Part shown: one piece after another, positions 30,919-40,899 of the stretch
Layout of the letters: every line of letters starts with the position of its first letter
Position numbering within the stretch: the first letter of the stretch is position 1
DNA from: Zingiber officinale
Lineage: Eukaryota > Streptophyta > Magnoliopsida > Zingiberales > Zingiberaceae
Length of the DNA stretch: 64,000 nucleotides
NCBI RefSeq assembly: GCF_018446385.1
Contig: NC_056002.1
Span: 35,760,063 to 35,824,062, forward strand
Reading direction: 5' to 3'
The notes under the pieces: generated by a model
Seen by the model: the letters and a program-made list of their open reading frames with translations, nothing else
Told to the model about the DNA's origin: nothing
Databases searched by the model: none
Position numbers and translations under genes: made by a program

Positions 30919-32310
30919 TGTTGGTGCAACATTCCTCAGGTCAAGGTTGACCTGGTTGACCAAGCTTGAGTCTTGGTTTGGATTTCGATGTTTGACAATG
31001 CAAGCTTGATTGAAGAAGAGTCAAGTAGGTCAAGGATGACCGGATACTTGACTGGGAAGTCCTAACTGAGATGTTAGGCAGGAGGAAAATCCTGGTGAGT
31101 GAAGCCAGGTGAAAGACCTAGTGAGTGAAGCTAGGCAATTGGGAAGTCCTAGTGAGTGAAGCTAGGCAGGAGAAAAATCATGGTGAGTGAAGCCAGGTGA
31201 AAGACCTAGTGAGTGAAGCTAGGCAATTGGGAAAGTCCTGGTGAGTGAAGCCAGGCAAGAGAAATCCAGATGGGTCAAGGTTGACCAGACATCTGGTGAG
31301 AGTCCAAGTAGGTCAAAGGGATTGACCGGATACTTGGCAAGAAGAGAAAAGTCGGTCAAAGGGATTGACCGGACACTTGGTGAGAGAGTCCTAGCTGGTC
31401 AAGGGTGACCGGATGCTAGGTCTTATGTACCAACAAGTCGTGGTTGACTAGATGTTGGTTTAGGGGCTTTGGGCGATTTTGGGCAAAACCAAGATCCGGA
31501 TTAATCGACCGATTGATCCAGCGGTTTGGATGATCGTGGATTGATCCGAAGAGGTTTGGATCGATCCGTGGATCGATCCGGTGATCTGGATCGATCCACC
31601 GATCGATCGGGAGTCCTGATAAGAACCCCTTTGGATCGATCCGTGGATCGATCTAGGACCCAATCGATCGGTGGATCGATTGGGCAATCTGTTCGCGATA
31701 AGCGCTGGATCGATCGTGGATCGATCCGGAAGTTTTTCCGCACGAGGCACTGGATCGATCCGTGAATCGATCCAAGCCTCCCGATCGATTGGGAGCATTC
31801 GATCGATCGGGATCCGACGATAAAGGTCGATTTAGGCGTTCATTTCCTTCGGTAGCACTTCACCGATTCATTCCAGATCTTCACCAGCTCCTCCACAACT
31901 CTTCTCAAGCTCGAGATCGCCAATTCTTGAAGGTTCTTGGAGGCTCTTCCAAGTCAAGAGGCGGATCAAAGCAAGAAGAAGAAACTAGGGTTAGGGTTTG
32001 TGCACTCATTGTAAGCTTGTATTTCTTTACTACCCTTTCTTCTTCTTGTATTGAGTCTTGTAGGGCTTCTCCGCCCTTGGTAGTTACCATAAAGGAGAGT
32101 TTCATTAGTGGAGGGTGCGTGCGTTGTGTGGATCCTTGGATTAGTCAACTCCCTTAGAGGTGGATACCAAGTAAAATTCAAGTGTTAGCGTGTTTGTATT
32201 TGTTTCTTTGTATTTCCGCTGCGCATCACTTTGAAGAAACAAGCAACGCCGAGCAACGAGCACGCGAAGAGCTATTCACCCCCCCCTCTAGCTACTTTTC
32301 GGTCCTAACA
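30919..32310 (+). repeat. 5' LTR of gag-only element
   Basis: It contains, in order, GTCAAGGTTGACCTGGTTGACC palindrome-like start motifs, a GTGAGTGAAGCC minisatellite (31,090-31,260), a GATC palindrome array (31,480-31,815), and a conserved 3' part (AGAGGCGGATCAAAGCAAGAAG, GGAGGGTGCGTGCGTTGTGTGG-like). It differs from the 3' LTR mainly by small indels in the repeat blocks. Confidence 0.93.
31480..31815. repeat. GATC palindrome array in 5' LTR
   Basis: Many copies of TGGATCGATCC and TCGATCGG-type palindromes alternate with 10-15-bp spacers (TGGATCGATCCA is its own reverse complement). Each pair GGATCGATCCGTGGATCGAT-like can fold. Repeat frames read as DRSVDRSG/DRSTDRSG on both strands; those ORFs are artefacts. 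Confidence 0.9.
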
Positions 32311-32311
32311 A

Positions 32312-32323
32312 GTAGTATCAGAG
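32312..32323 (+). promoter_or_regulatory. Primer binding site (tRNA-Met type)
   Basis: GTAGTATCAGAGC follows the 5' LTR end at 32,310 with a 1-2-base gap. It matches the TGGTATCAGAGC consensus with one change and marks minus-strand priming. Confidence 0.75.
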
Positions 32324-32405
32324 CGAGGCCGCTCTTTACCGGAATCATTGCCGGAAGGGTCAAGCATAACAAGAAGAGCTAGAGGGTGAAGAAGTTGAAG
32401 CAAAA

Positions 32406-34181
32406 TTGTCAAAGTCAAAGAAATTCAAAAGCTCAACTTCTACAATGGAATTCCGAGATGGGCTCGGATTCGACACAAGGGTGGCTCCACCATACACTTC
32501 CACGAGCTTCGATTCTTGGAAATCAAGAATCGAAAATTTTCTTATGATGGAGATAGAGCAATGGTTTGCTCTTATGGAAGGCTTCAAGACTCCAACAAAC
32601 TCAAAGGGCAAAGTTCTCAAGAGGAGCAAGTGGAGCCAAGAGCAAGTCCAAAGGTGCGAGGCCAATGACAAAGTAACCAAGCTTTTGGTCAATTTATTGC
32701 CAAGCACCATCCTTTGCAAAATTGGAGAATTTGAAGATGCAAAGGAATTATGGAGTAAATTGGCCAAGCTTCATGAAGAGATCCCCTCCACTGCACAAGA
32801 GCAAGAAGAATCCAGAGAGGGTGACTCTTTGGAGCAAGACCAAGAGGAGAACTCCGAGGTTGAGAGATGCTCAATCTCTGAAGAAGAAGTCCAAGAAGAA
32901 GCTTCATCTTCAAGGGAGTGCAATGAAGAGAACAAGGAGGGAGCATACTCCTTGTTCCATGTACAAGATGATGAAACCTCCACCTCTAGGATTGAGGGGG
33001 AGTGTAGATCAATGAACCCGGAGCAAGAAGAGGCCTCCACATCCGGGTCAAGTGAAGAAGAAGAAGATGGTGCCACCTCCAAAATTCAAGAAATATCAAA
33101 TGGAGGAGCAAGTGTCATCCCTACACAAGAAGGTATAAATGTTTCAATTAAAAATAAAAATCATATAATATGTTTTGAGTGTAGGGAAAGTGAGCACTAC
33201 AAGAGCAAGTGTCCCAACTTGGCCAAGAAGAAGGGTCAAGTGACACAAAAGGGCAAGGAGAAGCCCAAGGAGACCACCCCCGGGACAAAGAAGAGCAAGG
33301 AGCACATTGTGTGCTTCTTGTGTCAACAAAAGGGGCATTACCGAAGTCAATGCCCTAATGGGAAGAAGGTGGTCAAGGCTCACGGAGGAAGCTCAACTCA
33401 AGGGGGAGCATCCAAGGTAAAAAAGAAGGTATCTTTTATTGAGCCTATTTTCTTGCAAAATGGTAAAAAGCATGCTAGGTCAAATTTATATCATTTTAAT
33501 GTTATTTACCATGAAAATAGGAAGCATGATAGCGTTAAGGAAAATCATGTAGCTTATCATGCCAAAACCTCTCAATCTAGGGTTAGAAAGGTAGATAGAA
33601 ACTTAGGTAAGAACCCTAAGGATTCTAGGTATGTACCTAAGAAGAAGAAAAATCATGATTTTAGTGAAAAATCTGTGGTTGAGGGATTATGGAAGGAAAA
33701 TCAAGTCTTGAGGTCAAGACTTGATAAATTAAAGAAGACCCTTAGAAAAATCACAAATATGACACAAGGGTCTAAGGATAAAAATCTAGGTTTAGGGGTA
33801 CAAATGCCATCAAATGGCCATAGAGGTTTGGGATACAAAACCAAAGCAAAAAATGATGTGCCTAGTTATCATAGGGTTTCATATAGTTATGGAACAAACC
33901 CTAAGTCTAGAGGTCAAGCCAAGGATACAAGGGAAGATATCCCTAGAAGTATCTTTGCAACCAAAGTGACTAAGACTTCTAAGAAGTCTAAGAAAGTCAC
34001 TAACAAGGTCACAAGGGAGGCTATCCCTAGAGTTGACTTAGAAAATGTGACCAAGGCTTCTAAGAAGCCCAACAAGGTCACTAGGAAGGTATCTAGGGAA
34101 GTTATCCCTAGTAAATACCTAGAGCATCCAAGGAGCACCAATAGGTGTTGGGTTCCTAGGAGCATTTTCTCTACCCCATAG
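32406..34181 (+). CDS. Gag polyprotein of gag-only retrotransposon, intact, 591 aa
   Basis: This Gag would assemble particles around the element's RNA in the cytoplasm. It starts MSKSKKFKSSTSTMEFRDGL; the inner ATG at MEFRDGL is an alternative start. Residues about 25-70 hold the DUF4219-type motif (SFDSWKSRIENFLMMEIEQW), followed by a UBN2-like part (AKELWSKLAKLHEE, about 115-128), a long Glu/Ser-rich acidic stretch (about 130-240), two zinc knuckles of the CX2CX4HX4C form (CFECRESEHYKSKC about 258, CFLCQQKGHYRSQC about 305), and a Lys/Arg-rich tail with a short coiled-coil-like segment (VLRSRLDKLKKTLRKI) and repeats of SREVIPRVDL type. There is no protease or RT after the stop; the next 2.3 kb is non-coding. 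It is the same protein type as 3,380-4,846. Intactness implies recent activity or selection. Confidence 0.9.
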   Translation: MSKSKKFKSSTSTMEFRDGLGFDTRVAPPYTSTSFDSWKSRIENFLMMEIEQWFALMEGFKTPTNSKGKVLKRSKWSQEQVQRCEANDKVTKLLVNLLPSTILCKIGEFEDAKELWSKLAKLHEEIPSTAQEQEESREGDSLEQDQEENSEVERCSISEEEVQEEASSSRECNEENKEGAYSLFHVQDDETSTSRIEGECRSMNPEQEEASTSGSSEEEEDGATSKIQEISNGGASVIPTQEGINVSIKNKNHIICFECRESEHYKSKCPNLAKKKGQVTQKGKEKPKETTPGTKKSKEHIVCFLCQQKGHYRSQCPNGKKVVKAHGGSSTQGGASKVKKKVSFIEPIFLQNGKKHARSNLYHFNVIYHENRKHDSVKENHVAYHAKTSQSRVRKVDRNLGKNPKDSRYVPKKKKNHDFSEKSVVEGLWKENQVLRSRLDKLKKTLRKITNMTQGSKDKNLGLGVQMPSNGHRGLGYKTKAKNDVPSYHRVSYSYGTNPKSRGQAKDTREDIPRSIFATKVTKTSKKSKKVTNKVTREAIPRVDLENVTKASKKPNKVTRKVSREVIPSKYLEHPRSTNRCWVPRSIFSTP

Positions 34182-36497
34182 ATGGGTTAGAGAGTGTCAA
34201 CTCTAAGAAGAAGGGTAGTTAACCCAACTTTGAAGAAATTGACACTCAAGAAGCATTTTCAAGGTTTTTGTTAACCTTTGAAAATGAAAAGGATTATTAT
34301 TTACTCCTTGAAAGAGTAAAATGTGCCTAATGGTGGAAAATTTGATTTTATCTTAAAATGGCATAAATTGGGAAAACCTAGAGAAATACCAAGTTGAGAT
34401 TTTGGTATTCTCTTAAAAATTTAAGGCAATCCGGACCTTGATTTATGTGATTACTCTTGAGGAAAAATGGAATATGCAAACATTTGAGGATATGCTTAAT
34501 TTTTAAGTGGCATAAACAAATCAAGAGAAATAGAAATGTCAATTTAAGTTTTGGCATTTCTTTGAAGCATTTAGGGCAATCTAGGTTTAACGTTTTAAGT
34601 TAAAACAAGTGGTATATTTTGAGTTAGCTAAGTGGTTAAGGATACTTAAAAAGGAAATCTAGGTATATTTTATTTATGCTAAACCTTGTCATGATTGTTT
34701 ACCCATCATATGCCATGACATCATGTCTATTTTTGCATTCGTGTTTTATTATGAAAAATTCAAAAATACCATGTCATGACATTCATACATCATGTAGTTA
34801 TAGGATATTTTCTTTTGAAAATTATTTCCTTTTGATGTATGTCATAACATAATCATGCATTAAGTTTAATTCCTTGTAATTAAGGACAAATGGCATTTAA
34901 CAACACTTATTAACGAGTGACATCCTAGGTGGATGTCTAATATCTCTAAAATGCCTAGATAGATATGCATGATCCCTAGAATAGGGCAAAACCAAATTTT
35001 ACATCTCACAAAGACCTATAAGATGACTTGTATGTGTTTTGCACATTAGATACAAGTGAGATGTTAGGAAGATGAATAAAACTCAAGATGTTGATTTAGT
35101 GCATTCTTTTGAGTTTTAGGTTCATCAAAACACATAGTTATGTGTGTTCTCATCATTGGGAAAGCTAATGTACAAGTCATGTGCATTAAGCCCAAGGAAC
35201 ATGGTGGGATATTGGTTTTGAAAATGTTTTCAAAATAATTTTGGAAAACCTTGGTGAAGGCTATCTTTTGATAGTAATCACCATTGAATAGTTAGACACA
35301 AACTTGAAGAAAACACTAAAGTTTTTGCAAGTTCTCAAGTTTGTGTCAATCTTTGAAAATATGATGTATTTTCATAGAAAACTATTTTTCCATGATAAAT
35401 TATACCCTAAATAATGTCTACACAAATTTTTACGATTTTTGAAATTTTGTAGTATTTTTTAGGGGTTTCTGAAATTGGCTGAAATTGAATTTCAGCAATT
35501 TCAGGCCTCCAATCGATCAGTGGATCGATTGGAGTGCCTCAATCGATCAGCCGATCGATTGAGAAGGCATTTCTCGCGAGCAGAAGCTCGCTGGATCGAT
35601 CAGCCGATCGATCCAAGAATATTGAATCGATCAGTGGATCGATTCAGCAGGGTTCAATCGATTGGAACCCAACTCCAATCGATTGAAGATGCTGATTTTG
35701 GCTGGAAAAGCATATTTTCAGCATTTTGAACCTATTTTAGTCTAGGTAACCATTCCAAACCCCTGAAAATACATTTGTATACATAAAAAGGGTGTTTTCG
35801 TGTGGAAAACAATGATGGATTGGTTAAGGAAGGCTAAGTTGAAGTTTAGGTTGAGGTTTGTTTCAAATTTTGAATATTTGAACCTCAAAACTTCTAAAAT
35901 TGGGTTTCCTAAAGTTTTGGGGATTCCAAGTCATTGTTGGTGCAATGACAGAAGTTACCACCATGTCTTTATGGGGAGGGACTCTTTAAAGACATAAAAA
36001 TTATTTTTCATGAACCTTGGAAGGTGGTTAACCTTCCGTTTGAAAATGCTCAAGGTTGAGCGTTTGAACTTTAATGGGGAGTGGATATCCTCATTGTTCA
36101 AGTGGTTTCAGTGGATAATGCTCAAGGATGGGCATTTGCCTACATTGAGGGAGAAATGTAGGGTTAAGTGTTAATGAAGGGTATGGGACCTTCATTATCG
36201 TGTTGATCACAACGAGTGAAGTTGTGAACGACGATGAGCAACTCTTCAGGGGGAGAGTTTTCAACAAGTGAATTTGTTGATGTGTGCCCAAAATGGGGCA
36301 TGGTTTGATGTGTGCCAATAGGGGAGAAGAAAGGGAGTAAGTTAGGCTTTTATCACCTAGAGGGAGTTTGCCCTCTTGGGGAGAATGAAGAGCTTAACTT
36401 ATGTATTCATTACCTAGTGGCATGAAGAAGGAGGCTATGGGATTAGCCTAACTTACATGTGGTATTGTAAGTGATAGTGTTGGTATAGTCAAACAGC
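34182..36497 (+). other. Long non-coding internal region of gag-only element
   Basis: No pol-like sequence is seen in any frame. The region is AT-rich with duplicated phrases (TTTTGAAAATG, GGTTAACC). At 35,498-35,690 it has another GATC palindrome array (CAATCGATCAGTGGATCGAT, CAGCCGATCGAT types), then G-rich GGGGAGA motifs near 36,240-36,400. Similar internal palindromes in LTR and leader suggest a structural RNA role, as inference. Confidence 0.75.
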
Positions 36498-36511
36498 AAA
36501 AAGGGGAAGAT
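36498..36511 (+). promoter_or_regulatory. Polypurine tract
   Basis: AAAAAGGGGAAGA lies directly before the 3' LTR start at 36,512 and is the expected plus-strand primer site. Confidence 0.85.
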
Positions 36512-37874
36512 TGTTGGTGCAACCTCCCTTAGGTCAAGGTTGACCTGGTTGACCAAGCTTGAGTCTTGGTTTGGTTTCGATGTTTGACAATGCAAGCTTG
36601 ATTGAAGAAGAGTCAAGTGGGTCAAGGATGACCGGATACTTGTAGGAAGTCTAAGCGAGATGTTAGGCGGGAGGAAAATCACGGTGAGTGAAGCCGGTGA
36701 AAGACCTAGTGAGTGAAGCTAGGCAATTGGGAAGTCCTAGTGAGTGAAGCTAGGCGGGAGAAAAATCATGGTGAGTGAGCCGGTGAAAGACCTGAGTGAG
36801 TGAAGCTGAGCAATTGGGAAAGTCCGGTGAGTGAAGTCGAGGCAAGAGAATCCGGATGGGTCGAGGTTGACGGACGTCGGTGAGAGTCAAGTAGGTCGAA
36901 GGGATTGGCCGGATGCTTGAAGAGAAAAGTCCAAGTGGGTCAAAGGGATTGACCGGACACTTGGTGAGAGCAGGTCAAGGGTGGCCGGATGCTAGGTCTT
37001 ATGTACCAACAAGTCATGGTTGACTAGATGTTGGTTTAGGGGCTTTGGGCTTGGTTTTGGGCAAAACCAAGATCCGGATTAATCACCGATTGATCCAGCA
37101 GGTTTGGATTGATCCGTGGATTGCTCCAGCAGTTTGGATTGATCCGTGGATCGATCCAGCAGATCTGGATCGATCCACCGATCGATCCGGAGAGTTCCCA
37201 GCAGAACCCCTTTGGATCGATCCGTGGATCGATCGCGCGATAAGCGCTGGATCGATCCGTGGATCGATCCAGGCGTTTTTTCAGAGCACATAGGCGCTCT
37301 GGATCGATCCGTGGATCGATCCAAAGCCTCTCCGATCGATTGGGAGCATTCCAATCGATCGGGATTCGACCGTTAGCGTCGATTTAAACCGCAGGCGTTC
37401 ATTTCCTTCGGCACCTCTTCACCGATTTATCTCAGATCTTCACCAGCTCCTCCACAACTCTTCTCAAGCTCGAGATCGCCAGTTCTTGAAGGTTCTTGGA
37501 GGCTCTTCCAAGTCAAGAGGCGGATCAAAGCAAGAAGAAGAAACTAGGGTTAGGGTTTGTGCACTCATTGTAAGCTTGTAAGCTTGTATTTCTTTACTAC
37601 CCTTTCTTCTTCTTGTATTGAGTCTTGTAGGGCTTCTCCGCCCTTGGTAGTTACCATAAAGGAGAGTTTCATTAGTGGAGGGTGCGTGCGTTGTGTGGAT
37701 CCTTGGATTAGTCACCTCCCTTGGAGGTGGATACCAAGTAAAATCCAAGTGTTAGCGTGTTTGTATTTGTTTCTTTGTATTTCCGCTGCGCATCACTTTG
37801 AAGAAACAAGCAACGCCGAGCAACGAGCACGCGAAGAGCTATTCACCCCCCCTAGCTACTTTTCGGTCCTAACA
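36512..37874 (+). repeat. 3' LTR of gag-only element
   Basis: Starts TGTTGGTGCAACCTCCC and ends GGTCCTAACA, 1,363 bp. It repeats the minisatellite (36,680-36,850) and the GATC array (37,075-37,372) of the 5' LTR, with small indels concentrated there, while the last 450 bp is nearly identical apart from a duplicated GTAAGCTTGTA. Confidence 0.93.
37075..37372. repeat. GATC palindrome array in 3' LTR
   Basis: Same motif family as 31,480-31,815: repeated GGATCGATCC and TGGATCGATCCA palindromes with variable spacers. Copy number and spacers differ between the two LTRs, which indicates array instability after insertion. Confidence 0.9.
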
Positions 37875-37879
37875 ACAAC

Positions 37880-38353
37880 GTGCCGAGCGGCATAAAAGAT
37901 CCGATCGGCCCGGAGGCTCATCCGAGCTGATTACTCATCCGGTCGGGACGACTACAGACATCAGATGCTCACAACTGTGACCAAGTGAATGCTAGTCCGA
38001 CCGGGCAAGGGCGACCTACTGAGTCGAGCAACCACAGAGAAGAACAGCCTTGAGCGACCAGGCGGGGAATCCTGACCAAGCGGCTTCCCCAGCCAAACAA
38101 TGGGATCCCTTACGTATCTCATTATATCCTTCTGGAGTCAGCGTCGGACGGGGGGCATGGTCAATAGGTAAATCGTACAATAGAAACTTCAACTATCATC
38201 TCAGGGATTTGTACGCCCTGTTAACAAATGGTGTCAGAGACACTTTTATGACATTTTTCATAGGATAGTTGGGTAAACGTCCATGTGCTTTGAGAAGCGT
38301 GCATGTTTGCTACTGGAGCACTATATAAAGGAGGGTTCATGCACCAGCGACCG
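37880..38353 (+). repeat. Tat 5' LTR, second part, 3' truncated
   Basis: Matches 51,511-51,995 of the 3' LTR (GATCGGCCCGGAGGCTCATCC, CTTACGTAT.TC.TTATATCCTTCT, GCACTATATAAA). A TATA box TATATAAA lies at 38,322-38,329. After CACCAGCGA the match ends; about 210 bp of LTR, the primer site and gag are missing. Confidence 0.85.
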
Positions 38354-38599
38354 AGCATCGGCAGCGCCAACCTCAACGAAGAGGAAATGCAAGTCCTACC
38401 CGAGTTTCGACTGAGCGGGCTCGACCTTCAGCTCGGGAGGAGGAAAACCGAAGTAATGTGGCTCGGGGTGAAATCGGGATGATCGCTGAGGGCCGACCGA
38501 CGGTGATTCCAACAGAGCGAGAAAGTCTCACACCTAGCGACTGATACATGTCGTGGGATGCAGCAAAGAAAAGGCGGAGGAACCAGATATCAGTTTTGG

Positions 38600-39208
38600 C
38601 CCTCGGGACCTATAAGGAGTGGAGATCCCTCACGACGACGCCTTGATCATCCAAGTGGTAATAGTTAATTATACTATTCATCGGACTTTTGTGGATACAA
38701 GCAACTCGGTGAATATCATCTTCAAGAAAGCATTCGATCAGTTGCAAATCGAGTGGAGCGAATTGCAGCCCATGACGACCCCGCTGTACGGGTTCACGGG
38801 CAATGAAGTATTGCCGATTGGTTGGCTCGGCTGGCCATATCCCTCGTAGAGGAGCCTCTCAAGAGGACTAGGACCACAAACTTCATCGTGGTAGATCCGT
38901 CGTCCGCCTACAATGTAATATTGGGCCGACTAGCCTTGAACAAGTTCGAAGCCGTAGTATCCACCTTCTGCCAAAAGATTAAATTCCCGATGGACAATGC
39001 GATGGGCAAAATCAAAGGCGATCAATTAACCGCTCGGCAGTGCTATATCGACATGGTTAAATCTGAGGCAAGGGACGCTCGGAAGACTCAACGTTTGGAG
39101 GTGAACACAATCATGGAGGAACTGCCTGGGCTAATCTATGATGAAAAAGATAAGGTTCAGATCCATCCCAGCCGATCGGAAGCCACAAGATTTGTCGCCG
39201 ACAGATGA
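38600..39208 (+). pseudogene. Tat gypsy aspartic protease region, frameshifted
   Basis: The frame 38,619-38,849 reads HDDALIIQVVIVNYTIHRTF, then FVDTSNSVNIIFKKAFDQL; the family active site DTGSS is here DTSNS, so the catalytic-loop Gly is changed. Near 38,830 a one-base shift moves to the frame 38,822-39,208 (ARLAISLVEEPLKRTRTTNF, AYNVILGRLALNKFEAVVST), the flap-side and linker part. It would have cut the Gag-Pol precursor. The frameshift and altered active site make it non-functional. Confidence 0.82.
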
Positions 39209-39429
39209 GAGAAAGGCAGAGTTGGTCGCCTGCCTTTGGTAAAACCATGACGTGTTTGCCTGGTCAACTCATGAGCTCCCAGGCATCTAGCCAGCGTGGC
39301 GCAGCATGAGCTTCACATCCGATCGGATATGCGGCCAGTGAAACAGAGGAAGAGAGATTTCAACTCGAAGTAAAATCAGATCATCCGAGCGGAAATAGAA
39401 AAATTGCTAGAAATTGATCACATCCGTAA

Positions 39430-40222
39430 GATCTAATTTCCGAGCTGGCTGGCCAACATTGTGCTAATCTCCAAGCCGGGCAACAAGTGGCGAGTCTGCA
39501 TCGACTTCCGCATCTTGAACGAAGCTTGCTTGAAGGACTTCTATCCCCTGCCTCCTATAGATCAAATGGTGGACTCCACGACGAGCTGTGAGTTGATCTG
39601 CATGCTTGATGCATACCAGGGCTACCATCAAGTGTCACTCGGCAAAGAAGATCAAAAGAAGATCAGCTTCATTACGATCAACGAGACCTACAACTACCGT
39701 TGGAACTGAAGAATGTCGGCACCAGTTGCCAAAGACTGATGAACAAGGTGTTCCAACGATAGATCGACCGAAATATAGAATATATGTCAACGACATATTA
39801 ATAAAATCTTTCCAAGCCACTGACCTTTGCACAAACGTCGAAGAAACCTGTCAAACCCTGAGGACGTACGGAATCAAGTTGAACCCGAGCAAGTACCTGT
39901 TCGGGGTGAAGAGCGGCCACTTTCACGAGTACATCATGATCGAACGAGGAATTGAGACAAATCCGAGTAAAGTGAAGGAGCTGTACATGTCCCCGCCTCG
40001 CAACTTAAAGGAGGCCCAACAGCTAACCGGACGGATCCCCGCATCGTCAAGGTTCATCTCCAAATCGTCCGACGGAGTCACCCGTTCTTCAAGATCCTAC
40101 GCCGCGAGACGAAATTTCAGTCGGACACGTAATGCAACAAGGCATTTAAAGAACTTAAGAAATACCTCACCTCCCTACTTGTACTGGCAAAGCCCATCGC
40201 CGACGAGCTGCTCTGAATATAT
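39430..40222 (+). pseudogene. Tat gypsy reverse transcriptase, broken
   Basis: The N-terminal fingers read KWRVCIDFRILNEACLKDFYPLP and DQMVDSTTSCELICMLDAYQ (39,461-39,709), then a frame change. The palm continues at about 39,770 with YRIYVNDILIKSF, where the catalytic YVDD motif is YVND, and with GIKLNPSKYLFGVKSGHFHEY, followed by ERGIETNPSKVKELYMSPPR and the tether ISKSSDGV. The segment between the two pieces (PFGLKNAGATYQR in relatives) is scrambled. It cannot be active. Confidence 0.85.
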
Positions 40223-40883
40223 TTGTCATTCACAGAGCATGCGGTTAGCTCGGCATTGGTGCGGCAGAACGACACTGAACAACAACCGGTGTATTCCTTA
40301 AGTCATATATTGAAAGATGCAGAGTCTCACTACACCTGTCTCGAAAAGTTGGCGTACGAGCTAGTACTCACCGCTCAAAGGCTTCGTCTATACTTTCTCT
40401 CACATCCCATCGTGGTGATTACTAATAGCACTGAGAAGAGTTCTCCTTAACCCAGAGGCATTTGGACAGCTGATTAAATGGACCACCGAGTTGAGTAAGT
40501 TTGACATACAGTATCAACCTCGGACGGTGATCAAGGCCCAAGCCTTAGTTGATTTCATCATCGAGGTACAGAACGCCGAGCCAGACGCGACTTGGAAGAT
40601 ATATGTAGACGGCTCATCCACCCGACAAGGTAGTAGAATCAGCATCCTCTTAATATCGTCGCGTGGGTATAGAATGCAGTTGTCCGTACGGTTGGATTAT
40701 CGGGCTACAAATAACGAGGCGGAATATAAAGCCCTGACAACTGGCATGCATGTAGCTCGGCATGTTGGAGCTACAAGGGTCCTCATCCATTCGGATTCTC
40801 AACTGACAGCTCAGCAACTATCGGAAATGTTCGAGATAAATAACGCCCGACTCAAGTTGTATGCCGAAGCTTTCGAAAACTGA
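40223..40883 (+). pseudogene. Tat gypsy RNase H regions, decayed
   Basis: First comes the RT-linked RNase H end (AVSSALVRQNDTEQQPVYSL, LEKLAYELVLTAQRLRLYF), ending in a stop at about 40,450. Next, 40,491-40,883 holds a second RNase H (ATWKIYVDGSSTRQGSRISI, TNNEAEYKALTTGMHVAR, IHSDSQLTAQQLS). The second domain with DGS, E and DSQ residues is the archaeal-type RNase H characteristic of the Tat lineage and keeps its acidic residues. The break between the two is a stop plus frame change. Confidence 0.82.
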
Positions 40884-40899
40884 AGACAAGTTTCCAAGA

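Larger units (their letters stand above)
30919..37874 (+). mobile_element. Complete gag-only LTR retrotransposon (TR-GAG type), TSD ACAAC
   Basis: The element is 6,956 bp with LTRs of 1,392 bp (30,919-32,310) and 1,363 bp (36,512-37,874), both starting TGTTGGTGCAAC and ending GGTCCTAACA. ACAAC flanks both sides (30,914-30,918 and 37,875-37,879), and removing the insert rejoins the Tat LTR (GTGACAAC + GTGCCGAG, against GTGGCAAAGTGTCGAG in the other LTR). Inside are a primer site, an intact 591-aa Gag, 2.3 kb of non-coding DNA and a polypurine tract. No protease, integrase, RT or RNase H is present, so enzymes must come from a partner element. The architecture matches plant terminal-repeat-with-GAG (TR-GAG) elements. 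Confidence 0.93.

Noticed and set aside
31460..31798. Open frames of DRSVDRSG/DRSTDRS repeats on both strands (also 37,045-37,376 and 35,475-35,729)
   Set aside because: They are translations of the GATC palindrome array inside LTRs and the non-coding interior; the frame stays open only because the repeat has no stops.
32406..34181. Pararetrovirus (EPRV) coat-like protein
   Set aside because: Flanking LTRs, target duplication, primer site and polypurine tract, and two CX2CX4HX4C knuckles identify a gag-only LTR retrotransposon; no movement protein or RT is present.
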